A stretch of 16,233 nt of DNA, taken from NCBI GenBank assembly GCA_900759105.1, contig CAAETY010000136.1, positions 1 to 16,233 of the forward strand, in the 5' to 3' direction. Of the stretch, positions 6,886-14,493 are shown one piece after another. The notes below the pieces were generated by a model, which was not told the DNA's origin, did no database searches, and worked only from the letters and a program-made list of their open reading frames with translations. Within the stretch, counting starts at the first letter, position 1. Each line of letters begins with the position of its first letter. The position numbers and the translations under genes are program-made. This DNA comes from Peptococcaceae bacterium. GTDB lineage: Bacteria; Bacillota; Peptococcia; Peptococcales; Peptococcaceae.

Positions 6886-9087
6886 TTAGCTATTGGCTTT
6901 GTTTGTATAATAGAAGCTTGCATATGAATAGGTTTCTTGCGGATTTTCTTCAATAAGTGCCGCCTCATCACTATCGTCACGCATCGCTTCATTCGCCGAT
7001 ACAGTGGCTTCACTGCCGGCATCGGTTACAATGACACCTTTTTTCTTGTTGATATCAAAGCCGTACCGATTTGCTTGATCGGTATAGACAAAGTCCCCTG
7101 CCAACCATGCATTGATAAAGTCCTCGTTGCTCATGGTGCCGGTCACGGTATAGCCTTGCTTGCTGTTGTCATAGTTTACCGTCTTTACGACCATTCCGGT
7201 CATTGCAGCCTGCAAAAGGCTTGCTTCATCCTGTAAAATGCCCTTGTCGCGCCATTCCTGTAAGAGGGCAGCGGTTGCGGTATCGTTGGCGTAAATTGGA
7301 TATTGCACGCCCCAAAAATCAGTATCGTTTACACCGCTATATGATACATAGCCCAAAACTCGACTTGCCAATACATCTGCATTACGTTTCTTGAGGTCGC
7401 TTTGCATCGCCTTGAGTAAGGCTTCACTGCGTTCCAAACGGGCATTGCGTTCTGCTTGATTCATATCGGCGACTTCTCCGTCAATCAAAGTCAGCTCGCT
7501 GTCCACAGAAGAAAAGTCTGCAAAGCCGTTTACATCCAGATAGAGCTCTCTCAGATTTTCAATCTTCATATTTGCCAAACTGGACCACGTTGCTTCGTAG
7601 TAATGGGCATCATTCAAGAACGGTGCCATAATTTTTCCGGCTTCATCGGTCGGTACGTTGTAGTAACGGGTGGTCACACCGCCAAGGGTCGTTTTGTATG
7701 TCACCTGCAACATGGTCGTTGCGATATTGTTATCAGTCGCATCGTCATACGTTACACGTTCCGCATTGGCCGCCTGCATAGCTGCCATCACCTTATTGAT
7801 GATGGCAGGGTCCTTGGCTGCGTCCGCCAGCAACCCTCGGCCGTCGGAGGAAGTCTCATTGGCATCACCAAAAACGATGCTCGCTGCCTTTACATTGTCT
7901 GCCTTTGGCAATTTGTCATCGTAATTTACGATTCCACTGTTGAAGAGAAAGGCAACAGCCACCGCCACTACCACCGGCACCACAGTGCTTAACCAGTGCT
8001 GACGGATGCCGTTCACATCTTGGCTGTAAATCATTTCTGCCACAATATGAACAATCACCGCAGCGATGACAACGCCCAATATAAACGCTGCAAAAGAACG
8101 ATCGGTCATGCCATAGAAGGCAAAGCCGCCAAAGAAGCCGCCGAATAGCACATAAATGCCCTTAACGAGGCTACCAACCCAGCTGAACATGAGTGTATCG
8201 CCGGCTTTTTCCACTGCACGGCGGCGGTAAAGTACAAACGTTGCCACAAGTAACGCTGCTGTCAAAACAAGGCAAACCATTGTCATTGACACCGGCCATA
8301 CCAATTGGCTCGGATTCAACAGCGCCACCAAATCATTGTTTGTCATCAACGGATTCACAACGCCTGCACCGTTATACAAAGTGCCTTCATCGGTAAGGAG
8401 ATAGAAAATATTGCACTTTAGCAGGTTATAGGTCAGCCCACCGCTTTGGTAGGTTTTGGCAAAGGCGTCCAAAAACAGCGAGCCTGTCAAACCGCCAACC
8501 ATCACCGTCACATGAAGCACCAAAGTCATCAACAGTTGCCCCAAGGTGCTGGCAGTGAGTTGCCCTGCAAAAAGGGTTATCGCCATTGCCAAGAAAAAGA
8601 TGAGCATAATATACACAAAGTGTAGTCCACCACTCGCTGCCAACGGTCCGACAATGGCACTTTCACCAATGCTTTGCGCAAAAATCATGCTTGCCACAAG
8701 GTTGGCCACGGTCACAATCAAGAGCAGCAACAGCTGCACAATCACCAATGCCAGCACACGCCCGGCCAACAAACGGCCGCGACTTACCGGCAAGCTGTGG
8801 TAAAAATTGCTTTGGGTTTGCACATTTTGGTAACGGGTCACATACACTGTGCCAAAGGTTGCCAATCCAATCGCCGCAAAGTAATACGCCATGTAATAAT
8901 CGGTAAAGAGATTTTGAAGCATTGGCAACGGATTGGTGGCCATGCCCAAGCTACTCATCCCAAAAGCCAATAGCAATGGGCCAATCGTCATATATATCAC
9001 AGCAATCAACAAAATAAAGCTGCGCGTTGCACGAAGCTGCTGCCAAATGTATTTTCCAACATTATTGTAGGATGTCTTCGATGTCAT
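6886..9087 (-). CDS. ABC-2 type permease with large C-terminal soluble domain
   Basis: Membrane subunit of an ABC transporter that pairs with the ATPase encoded just upstream; 733 residues. Residues 20-385 hold about ten hydrophobic helices. The motif HSLPVSRGRL (97-106) is typical of YtrC/YtrD-like and related ABC-2 permeases of Bacillota. Residues from about 386 to 733 are hydrophilic and probably extracytoplasmic, being held after the last helix; similar tails occur in Bacillota permeases annotated with a DUF of unknown role (I believe DUF6449, unverified). The start overlaps the end of the ATPase gene by 26 nt and has GGAGG 9 nt upstream inside that gene, implying translational coupling. 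Relatives under YtrA-type regulators respond to cell-wall-active compounds; the substrate here is unknown. Confidence 0.85.
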   Translation of the reverse strand: MTSKTSYNNVGKYIWQQLRATRSFILLIAVIYMTIGPLLLAFGMSSLGMATNPLPMLQNLFTDYYMAYYFAAIGLATFGTVYVTRYQNVQTQSNFYHSLPVSRGRLLAGRVLALVIVQLLLLLIVTVANLVASMIFAQSIGESAIVGPLAASGGLHFVYIMLIFFLAMAITLFAGQLTASTLGQLLMTLVLHVTVMVGGLTGSLFLDAFAKTYQSGGLTYNLLKCNIFYLLTDEGTLYNGAGVVNPLMTNNDLVALLNPSQLVWPVSMTMVCLVLTAALLVATFVLYRRRAVEKAGDTLMFSWVGSLVKGIYVLFGGFFGGFAFYGMTDRSFAAFILGVVIAAVIVHIVAEMIYSQDVNGIRQHWLSTVVPVVVAVAVAFLFNSGIVNYDDKLPKADNVKAASIVFGDANETSSDGRGLLADAAKDPAIINKVMAAMQAANAERVTYDDATDNNIATTMLQVTYKTTLGGVTTRYYNVPTDEAGKIMAPFLNDAHYYEATWSSLANMKIENLRELYLDVNGFADFSSVDSELTLIDGEVADMNQAERNARLERSEALLKAMQSDLKKRNADVLASRVLGYVSYSGVNDTDFWGVQYPIYANDTATAALLQEWRDKGILQDEASLLQAAMTGMVVKTVNYDNSKQGYTVTGTMSNEDFINAWLAGDFVYTDQANRYGFDINKKKGVIVTDAGSEATVSANEAMRDDSDEAALIEENPQETYSYASFYYTNKANS

Positions 9088-9961
9088 AGCCGAGCACCTC
9101 CATTTCCGTAATAAAGATTTCTTCTAAGGTTAACGGTAAAATTTCTGCATAAAGTGGCTGCATGGTGTCAATTTGTTCGTTGATGGCTTCGCGCTTGCCA
9201 CGCACAATCATGGAAATCATGCGGCCGCGTTGTTCGAAAGTCACCGGATTCATATCCGCAAAATCTTCCTTGCGGCGCACCATCTTGAATGCCACCTGCA
9301 ATTTGAAAATGTCACTTTCCAAATCATCCAAGCTGCGTTGGAACACCAGCTGACCGCCGTGCAATAAGCCGATGTGGTCACAAATATCCTCCAGCTCGCG
9401 CAAATTGTGGGAAGCAATCACCACGGTTGTGCCGTAATCGAGCACCATCTGTGAAAAAATTTGCTTCACCGCACGGCGTTTCACCGGATCAAGCCCGTCA
9501 AAGGTTTCATCGCAAAGAAGCACCCTTGGCTTGGCGGCAATTCCCAAAATAATGTGTGCCTGACGCTGCATCCCCTTGGAAAAGGTTTTGAACTTGGCCT
9601 TGGCATCCAAACCGAATTGATTGGCCATTTTCAATGCCATGTCTTTATCGTAGTCCGGATACATATGGCAATAAACTTCTGCCATTTCAGCAATACTGCT
9701 GCTGCGCTCTGTATATTGATCATCGGAAATATAAAACATGTTGACCTTGGTTTCCGGATGTTCAAACACCGGCTTGCCGTTTACAGACACCCCACCGCGA
9801 TCCGCTTGATAAATCCCGGCAATCAACCGCAGCAGGGTGGATTTACCGGAACCGTTGCTTCCCACCAAACCGTAGATGCTCCCCTCCGGTATCTCGGTGG
9901 TAATATCGCGCAAGCCGTAATGGGTCCCAAAACGCTTGCTTAGCTTATCAATCGTAATCAT
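9062..9961 (-). CDS. ABC transporter ATP-binding protein, YtrB/EcsA-like
   Basis: Energy-coupling subunit of the GntR-regulated transporter; 299 residues. It has Walker A GSNGSGKST (34-42), a degenerate signature FSKGMQRQ (127-134) in place of LSGGQ as is common in this group, Walker B with the catalytic glutamate in LLCDETFDGLDP (148-159, E152), and H-loop H185. The last 90 residues form the extra C-terminal domain usual in exporters of the YtrB/CcmA-like class. The start codon overlaps the stop of the gntR gene (ATGA, 4 nt) and the end overlaps the permease start by 26 nt, so the three genes form one translationally coupled operon. Confidence 0.92.
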   Translation of the reverse strand: MITIDKLSKRFGTHYGLRDITTEIPEGSIYGLVGSNGSGKSTLLRLIAGIYQADRGGVSVNGKPVFEHPETKVNMFYISDDQYTERSSSIAEMAEVYCHMYPDYDKDMALKMANQFGLDAKAKFKTFSKGMQRQAHIILGIAAKPRVLLCDETFDGLDPVKRRAVKQIFSQMVLDYGTTVVIASHNLRELEDICDHIGLLHGGQLVFQRSLDDLESDIFKLQVAFKMVRRKEDFADMNPVTFEQRGRMISMIVRGKREAINEQIDTMQPLYAEILPLTLEEIFITEMEVLGYDIEDILQ

Positions 9962-10347
9962 GGCTGTTCGCCTCCCTCATTGTATTGCGTAAAACGGGAT
10001 TCCACCCGACTTATAATTTCCTTTGTTGTGACCTTGAGTGCCAGCAGTGTATCCACTGCATCGTCTAAATCCGCCATCGCTTGTGGAATGCGACGTTTTT
10101 GCAAATCATCGGCATCTACTGCCACAAAGCTGCCACGCCCCGGTCGTGAATAAATAATACCGCGCTCTTCCAATAAACCATACGCTTTCTGAATGGTGTT
10201 TGGATTAACCGCCAAATCATTCGCCACAGAACGTACACTCGGCAACTGCTCGTTTTTTAGCAAGGCACCGCTAACAATCATGGTTTCTACGCTCTGCAAT
10301 ATTTGCTCATAAATTGGCAATGAACTGCGTTGGTCAATACGAAACAT
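9958..10347 (-). CDS. GntR-family (YtrA-like) transcriptional repressor
   Basis: A 129-residue regulator of the short YtrA subfamily. The N-terminal winged helix-turn-helix (about 8-76) shows the start PIYEQI (11-16), the recognition region LPSVRSVANDLAVNPNTIQ (35-53) and the wing GRGSFVA (70-76). The C-terminal part (about 80-125) is the short helical dimerisation segment, with no effector-binding FCD or UTRA domain. Family members repress their own operon and the co-encoded ABC transporter. This fits here, because a perfect palindrome lies between the promoter and this first gene. AAAGGAGG lies 7 nt before the ATG. The gene ends in a 4-nt overlap with the ATPase gene. Confidence 0.93.
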   Translation of the reverse strand: MFRIDQRSSLPIYEQILQSVETMIVSGALLKNEQLPSVRSVANDLAVNPNTIQKAYGLLEERGIIYSRPGRGSFVAVDADDLQKRRIPQAMADLDDAVDTLLALKVTTKEIISRVESRFTQYNEGGEQP

Positions 10348-10380
10348 GGTGTGTCCTCCTTTCTGAGATTATTACCATCT

Positions 10381-10409
10381 TAGCTGTACTATCTTATCTA
10401 GTACAGCTA
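10381..10409 (-). promoter_or_regulatory. Probable operator of the GntR-ABC operon
   Basis: A perfect 11-bp inverted repeat, TAGCTGTACTA (10381-10391) and TAGTACAGCTA (10399-10409), with a 7-bp spacer. It touches the -10 box (10409-10414) and covers the expected transcription start. The size, symmetry and TGTAC/GTACA core fit a YtrA-type GntR dimer site, so autorepression by blocking RNA polymerase is the likely mode. An extra half-site lies at 10411-10417. Confidence 0.8.
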
Positions 10410-10437
10410 TAGTACACCATACAGATGCCACTGTCAA
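10409..10437 (-). promoter_or_regulatory. Promoter of the GntR-ABC operon
   Basis: On the minus strand, perfect TTGACA (10437-10432), a 17-bp spacer and TACTAT (10414-10409). This strong sigma-A promoter is placed directly before the palindromic operator, as expected for a tightly repressed, inducible operon. The leader is about 55 nt. Confidence 0.85.
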
Positions 10438-10552
10438 TGAAAAATTCTTCGCCTTGTTCATCGACATTTCAATTCGGACGCTAGCAAGGAGACCTCATGC
10501 AGCAGTGGTTTGTGCATTTTCACACAAATAGCACGCATGCCATTTTTGCCAA
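10438..10552. other. Intergenic stretch without a recognised gene
   Basis: This lies between the GntR operon promoter and the Dabb gene terminator. A plus-strand ATG at 10497 with AAGGAG 5 nt before it opens 44 codons, but the frame runs through the terminator hairpin and the end of the Dabb gene, so I do not call it a gene. Confidence 0.4.
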
Positions 10553-10594
10553 CAAAAAAAGCAACCCCTGTGCGCCGCCACGCACAGGGGTTGC
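10553..10594 (-). terminator. Terminator of the Dabb-domain gene
   Basis: A perfect 14-bp GC-rich stem (10561-10574 with 10581-10594) with a 6-nt loop, followed on the minus strand by seven T residues. Confidence 0.9.
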
Positions 10595-10633
10595 TTCTAA
10601 CCTCCCGGTCACACCGAGAGCAATGTCCTGATT

Positions 10634-10921
10634 TTAGTTGTGATCAAACGAGAACGTTGTTTCAACAATTTCGCCATATTTTTCCTGGAGTTCACGATAC
10701 TCCGGACTTTCCAGACATGCTTTGAGATCTTCAAAGCTGCGATATTCGATGGTAATCATCAAATCCATGTTTCCTTCACGGCTCACAATGTTGCGATAAA
10801 TCTGGGGATTGACGAGGCCCTCGTGGTGTTTTTCAAGTTGATCAAACTTTTCTGCAAAACCATTAATGACATTTTCGGTCAAGGAATCTTCCTTAAACCC
10901 TAATAAAAGATAATGGACCAT
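10634..10921 (-). CDS. Dabb-domain (stress-responsive alpha/beta barrel) protein
   Basis: A 95-residue soluble protein. It matches the Dabb pattern of a dimeric ferredoxin-like fold: an N-terminal strand MVHYLLLGFKED (1-12), a helix about 14-33, the central GLVNPQIYRNIVSREGNMDL (35-54) equivalent to the usual G-V-x-G-x-N...Y-D-l segment, a strand MITIEYRSFEDLKACLESPEY (split 55-75), and a C-terminal helix and strand ending FSFDHN. Dabb proteins are small cytoplasmic dimers; a few are enzymes, most have no known function. It stands alone with its own promoter and terminator, so the context gives no substrate. AAGGAGGG lies 8 nt before the ATG. Confidence 0.85.
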   Translation of the reverse strand: MVHYLLLGFKEDSLTENVINGFAEKFDQLEKHHEGLVNPQIYRNIVSREGNMDLMITIEYRSFEDLKACLESPEYRELQEKYGEIVETTFSFDHN

Positions 10922-10950
10922 CGGGCTTTCCCTCCTTCAGTCTCTTACGT

Positions 10951-10980
10951 ATTATAGCATAATAGCAGGTCTTTCTGCAA
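10951..10980 (-). promoter_or_regulatory. Promoter of the Dabb-domain gene
   Basis: On the minus strand, TTGCAG (10980-10975), an 18-bp spacer and TGCTATAAT, whose TATAAT is 10956-10951. It has both a -35 and an extended -10 element, about 30 nt before the start codon. Confidence 0.75.
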
Positions 10981-11095
10981 ATAATACATGCCATTAGTGT
11001 CATTTTTTTCAACAAATTCTCGTGAATTCAGTCACAATCAGACCGTTTTCTTTTGCTTTTTGTTTCTTTTTTTGTCAAAAGCTACAAAATGCGCA

Positions 11096-11132
11096 TAAAA
11101 AAATCGGTGTCCGCCTGCATGAGGACACCGAT
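11096..11132 (-). terminator. Terminator of the small membrane protein gene
   Basis: A perfect 10-bp stem (11103-11112 with 11123-11132) with a 10-nt loop, followed on the minus strand by a seven-residue T tract and starting 10 nt after the stop codon. The remaining bases 10981-11095 hold T-rich DNA with no gene I can support. Confidence 0.88.
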
Positions 11133-11142
11133 GTGTTTCATT

Positions 11143-11433
11143 TTATTCACTTTTTTCGTGCTTTTCCTGCATCATTTTTTCTACTTCACCGGGCACTAAA
11201 ATAGCTTCGCCGCTTTTGAAGAAAGCGATGCGTTCTTCTTCAGTCATATTTTCCAGTCGGCGTTGACGTTCAAAGTAGCGCAGGAAATACACGCCCATGC
11301 CCACGAAAATCACGCCAAAGACAAACGCCAAGATGCTTTTGCCACTAATCGCAAGCATCATCATAATGAGCGCCATGACAAAGTCAATGATGGCAGTGAC
11401 AAGATTGACGGTCTTGGTCCACTGTTTTCCCAT
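11143..11433 (-). CDS. Two-helix small membrane protein, unknown function
   Basis: A 96-residue protein I cannot place in a named family. Residues about 9-30 and 33-52 are membrane helices joined by a tight turn (SGKS), forming a hairpin. The rest (53-96) is a charged cytoplasmic or extracytoplasmic tail with ERQRRLENMTEEER (55-68) and many Lys and Glu. AGGAGG lies 8 nt before the ATG at 11433. Another ATG at 11440 is out of frame. It has a terminator after it and an extended -10 box before it, so it is a single-gene unit, divergent from the aminopeptidase gene. Confidence 0.75.
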   Translation of the reverse strand: MGKQWTKTVNLVTAIIDFVMALIMMMLAISGKSILAFVFGVIFVGMGVYFLRYFERQRRLENMTEEERIAFFKSGEAILVPGEVEKMMQEKHEKSE

Positions 11434-11466
11434 TATTCATTCCTCCTGTTTCCCCATCTAAATTCG

Positions 11467-11475
11467 TGTTATACT
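11467..11475 (+). promoter_or_regulatory. Extended -10 of the aminopeptidase gene
   Basis: TGTTATACT (TATACT at 11470-11475) on the plus strand, 71 bp before the start codon; the -35 region (11447-11452, TGTTTC) is weak. The leader of about 60 nt carries two hairpins. Confidence 0.55.
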
Positions 11476-11476
11476 G

Positions 11477-11485
11477 ATTGTACCA
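11477..11485 (-). promoter_or_regulatory. Extended -10 of the small membrane protein gene
   Basis: On the minus strand TGGTACAAT (TACAAT at 11477-11482) without a clear -35. It lies 2 bp from the opposing -10 of the aminopeptidase gene. Confidence 0.5.
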
Positions 11486-11502
11486 CGTTAGCGTGACAAT
11501 TA

Positions 11503-11523
11503 CCATCACCGCACAGGTGGTGG
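11503..11523 (+). promoter_or_regulatory. Leader hairpin before the aminopeptidase ribosome site
   Basis: CCATCACC pairs with GGTGGTGG (8 bp, one U.G) around a GCACA loop and ends 5 nt before AAAGGAG. A smaller 4-bp hairpin lies at 11484-11495. It could tune translation, but no T tract or known riboswitch motif is present. Confidence 0.4.
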
Positions 11524-11545
11524 CTATGAAAGGAGATTCTCACTC

Positions 11546-12949
11546 ATGGAATTTGAATATAAGTGTCCAAGCCTTTGGAAGGGCATGGATGATGCAACGC
11601 GCGAAGCGGTGTTTGCTTATGGCGAACGCTACAAGGCATTTTTGGACGCAGGCAAGACCGAACGCGAATGTGCACAAACCATCATTCGCATGGCTCACGA
11701 CAATGGCTTTGTGGATTTTGCGGATGTTATCAAGAGCGGCCAAGCGCCGGCAAGCGGCACCAAGATTGTTTACAACCACAAGAACAAGGCAGCGGTGCTT
11801 TTTGTGGTGGGCGAACGTCCTTTGGAAGAAGGGATGCACATCATCGGCAGCCACATTGATGCTCCACGCTTGGACTTAAAGGGACATCCCCTTTACGAGG
11901 ATGGGGAGCTGGCACTTCTGAAAACCCACTATTACGGTGGTATTAAGAAATATCAATGGACCTGCATGCCATTGGCACTCCACGGCTTGGTTCATACTGC
12001 TGACGGCACCCCTGTCAATGTGCGTTTTGGTGACGAAGCCGGTGACCCGGTGCTTTATATCACCGATTTGCTCCCTCATTTGAGCAAGAGCCAAAATGAA
12101 AAGAAGCTTAGTGACGCTATTACCGCGGAACAGCTCAATGCCATCATCGGCCATATTCCATTGGACGATGAGGACGAAAAGGAACCGATTAAAGCAGCGA
12201 TTCTCCATGCTCTCCACGACAAATATGGCATTTGCGAAGAGGATTTGATTATTTCCGAGCTCGAGCTCGTACCGGCGCAAAACGCTGTCGATATTGGTTT
12301 GGACCGCGGTCTGATTGCAGCCCATGGCCACGATGACCGTTCCTGCACCTATGCGGCGTTGGAAGCCATTCTCAATGTCAGTGATACCCCGGAACGCACC
12401 GCTGTGTGTCTTTTTGTCGATAAGGAGGAAATCGGCTCTGTTGGGAACACCTCCATGGGTGCACGCTATTTTGAAAACCTGCTGGCCGAGCTCTTTGCCC
12501 TCGCAGGCAAGCACGATACCGAACTCAGCGTTCGCCGTGCCCTTGCCGCAAGCCAAGTACTCTCTGCTGACGTGACCGCTGCCCTTGACCCAACCTTCCC
12601 GGAAGTCATGGATCGCCGCAACACCGCTTTCCTCGGCAAGGGTGTAAGCTTGTGCAAATTTACCGGTGCCCGCGGCAAAAGCGGTTCCAACGATGCCAAC
12701 GCCGAATTCCTCGCTGAGCTTCGCCGTACCTTTAAGCACCACAATGTGCCTTGGCAAACCGGTGAGCTTGGTCGTGTAGACGAAGGCGGTGGCGGTACCA
12801 TCGCATATATTCTCGCAGATCGCGGTGCTGAAGTGGTAGACTGCGGTGTGCCAATGCTTTCCATGCACGCACCGGTTGAACTTGTCAGCAAGGCCGATAC
12901 TTATTTCAGCATGCGCGCTTATCACGCATTCTTTGAAGGCGTGCGCTAA
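11546..12949 (+). CDS. M18 family zinc aminopeptidase
   Basis: Cytoplasmic metallo-aminopeptidase of family M18 (aspartyl aminopeptidase/ApeA-ApeB type) that removes N-terminal residues, often acidic or neutral, from peptides; 467 residues, normal for the bacterial group. The two-zinc site is complete: H103 in SHIDAPRLD (102-110), D263 in GHDDRSC (261-267), the catalytic and metal glutamates E294/E295 in DKEEIGS (292-298), the aspartate in SADV (340-343), and H441 in MHAPVELVSKADTY (440-453). A glycine-rich segment DEGGGGT (412-418) is also typical. M18 enzymes form dodecameric tetrahedra. AAAGGAG lies 10 nt before the ATG. Single gene with its own terminator; the likely role is recycling of peptide amino acids. 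Confidence 0.95.
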   Translation: MEFEYKCPSLWKGMDDATREAVFAYGERYKAFLDAGKTERECAQTIIRMAHDNGFVDFADVIKSGQAPASGTKIVYNHKNKAAVLFVVGERPLEEGMHIIGSHIDAPRLDLKGHPLYEDGELALLKTHYYGGIKKYQWTCMPLALHGLVHTADGTPVNVRFGDEAGDPVLYITDLLPHLSKSQNEKKLSDAITAEQLNAIIGHIPLDDEDEKEPIKAAILHALHDKYGICEEDLIISELELVPAQNAVDIGLDRGLIAAHGHDDRSCTYAALEAILNVSDTPERTAVCLFVDKEEIGSVGNTSMGARYFENLLAELFALAGKHDTELSVRRALAASQVLSADVTAALDPTFPEVMDRRNTAFLGKGVSLCKFTGARGKSGSNDANAEFLAELRRTFKHHNVPWQTGELGRVDEGGGGTIAYILADRGAEVVDCGVPMLSMHAPVELVSKADTYFSMRAYHAFFEGVR

Positions 12950-12958
12950 AAATTCCGA

Positions 12959-12988
12959 ACACCTGTCTTGAGCGACAGGTGTTTTTTT
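12959..12988 (+). terminator. Terminator of the aminopeptidase gene
   Basis: A perfect 9-bp stem (12959-12967 with 12974-12982), a 6-nt loop and seven T residues, 10 nt after the stop codon. Confidence 0.92.
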
Positions 12989-13018
12989 ATATAATGCGTC
13001 ATTGGTTGTATTTTTTGC

Positions 13019-13047
13019 TTGTATTATCACGGCAAAACTATTATAAT
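13019..13047 (+). promoter_or_regulatory. Promoter of the MATE gene
   Basis: TTGTAT (13019-13024), a 17-bp spacer and TATAAT (13042-13047), followed by a leader of about 42 nt. Confidence 0.7.
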
Positions 13048-13095
13048 CTTCTATAAAATTAATTTTAAGTTATCGTTGAGTGGGGAGGAACCCTT

Positions 13096-14421
13096 ATGGC
13101 ACTCAATTTAACCCAAGGCAAACCGTTTGGAACAATTTTCCGCTTTACCTTGCCGGTTATTGCCGGAAATTTATTTCAGCTTTTTTACACCATCGCCGAC
13201 TGTATCATTGTTGGGCAAATATTGGGTGCAGATGCGTTGGCGGCTGTCGGTGCCACGAGTATTATAATCGGCTTTATCATTTGCTTTATCCAAGGCTACA
13301 CCGGCGGTTTTGGGATTTGCTTGGGGCAAATGGTCGGCAAGCGCAACACCAAGGGAATTTGGAACAGCTTGGCAGCGTCCTTGATTCTCTGTATGTTTTT
13401 TACTGTCCTTGCTACAATGATTAGTCTTTTGCTTTTACCGCAAATTCTCAATTTGCTAAACACGCCAACCGAAATTTATGCCATGGCTTATGAGTACATC
13501 TTTATTATTCTTGTTGGGACTGTGGCTCCGGTTTTCTATAATATGATTTTCAATATTCTGCGTGCCTTTGGCGACAGCCGCACGCCGCTGGTGTATTTGA
13601 TTTTTTCGTCCCTGCTTAATATCGTCTTGGATATTATTTTTATTGGGCCGCTTGCAATGGGCGTGGCAGGCGCTGCTTGGGCAACCGTGCTGGCACAGCT
13701 TGTTTCGGCCATTCTCTGCACTGTTTCGGGGCTTCGCCATATTCGCTTAATGCGTCTTTCTACCGATGATTTTCATTTGCCACCGGGCACTTGCCTCCGG
13801 CATTTGCGCATTGCCCTTCCAATGGGTTTTCAGCTTAGCATTATGTGTATTGGGCTGATTGTCATGCAGGGTGCTGTCAACGCCTTGGGACCGGCGGCCA
13901 TTGCCGGCTACACTACCGCTACCCGTGTGGATCAGGTGGCTGTCTTGGTAAACACCGCCTTTTCCATGTGTCTGTCCAGCTATGTGGCGCAAAATTATGG
14001 CGCGGGCCTCTACGGACGTATTCGTGACGGGATGTATTCGAGTCTTTTTCAGGTGAGTGTTGCCAATATACTCATGAGTGTGTCACTGGTTTTGGGGCGC
14101 CACTTGCTGACGCCGCTCTTTGTCAGCACACCAACCGCTGAAATCTGCTGGTACACAGAAACCTATCTTTTGGTCATTGCACCGTTTTATCTTTTGCAGG
14201 GTGCGTTCTTGATACATCGTGCCACCATCCAAGGCATGGGCAAGCCACGTATTCCGTTTCTTGCGTGTATGATTGAATTAGTCTGCCGCGTCGGCGCTAC
14301 CTTCATTCTCGCACATTATATTGGCTATGTGGGCATTTGCTTCTCCACACTGATTGCTTGGTTCTGCGCTTGCCTACTCCTTGTGCCGATGTATCACAAA
14401 ACCATGCGCACGCTATGCTAG
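13096..14421 (+). CDS. MATE-family multidrug efflux transporter
   Basis: Cation-coupled exporter of the MATE superfamily (DinF/NorM-like clade of Bacillota); 441 residues with about 12 membrane helices, as usual. Characteristic features are Pro20 in helix 1 (FRFTLPVIAG), the helix-1/2 region LFYTIADCIIVGQILGADAL (29-48), GQMVGKRN (77-84) in the first loop, RAFGDSRTP (156-164) before the second half, and the equivalent second-half loop IQGMGKPRIPF. The internal pseudo-repeat of two six-helix halves is therefore intact. GGGGAGGA lies 6 nt before the ATG. It is a single transcription unit. Substrate and coupling ion (Na+ or H+) cannot be read from the sequence. Confidence 0.93.
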   Translation: MALNLTQGKPFGTIFRFTLPVIAGNLFQLFYTIADCIIVGQILGADALAAVGATSIIIGFIICFIQGYTGGFGICLGQMVGKRNTKGIWNSLAASLILCMFFTVLATMISLLLLPQILNLLNTPTEIYAMAYEYIFIILVGTVAPVFYNMIFNILRAFGDSRTPLVYLIFSSLLNIVLDIIFIGPLAMGVAGAAWATVLAQLVSAILCTVSGLRHIRLMRLSTDDFHLPPGTCLRHLRIALPMGFQLSIMCIGLIVMQGAVNALGPAAIAGYTTATRVDQVAVLVNTAFSMCLSSYVAQNYGAGLYGRIRDGMYSSLFQVSVANILMSVSLVLGRHLLTPLFVSTPTAEICWYTETYLLVIAPFYLLQGAFLIHRATIQGMGKPRIPFLACMIELVCRVGATFILAHYIGYVGICFSTLIAWFCACLLLVPMYHKTMRTLC

Positions 14422-14432
14422 CCTCCTCCAAA

Positions 14433-14462
14433 GGCACTGCCTACAAAGCGGTGTCTTTTTTT
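14433..14462 (+). terminator. Terminator of the MATE gene
   Basis: An 8-bp stem (14433-14440 with 14448-14455, two G.U pairs) with a 7-nt loop, followed by seven T residues. Its T tract also serves as the -35 region of the next promoter. Confidence 0.8.
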
Positions 14463-14473
14463 GTGTTGTTTCA

Positions 14474-14482
14474 TGCTATAAT
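14474..14482 (+). promoter_or_regulatory. Extended -10 promoter of the nuclease/ATPase gene
   Basis: TGCTATAAT (TATAAT at 14477-14482), only 24 nt before the start codon. The -35 region falls in the T tract of the MATE terminator, so terminator and promoter are stacked. The leader is very short, about 17 nt. Confidence 0.7.
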
Positions 14483-14493
14483 GAAGCCAACAT

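Noticed and set aside
10497..10631. Plus-strand ORF of 44 codons with an AAGGAG site
   Set aside because: It runs through the perfect terminator hairpin of the Dabb gene and has no promoter or recognisable protein features.
11876..13030. Long minus-strand open frame of 384 codons opposite the M18 gene
   Set aside because: It is the antisense shadow of a clearly coding M18 gene with a complete zinc site, and the frame has no ribosome site and crosses the aminopeptidase terminator.
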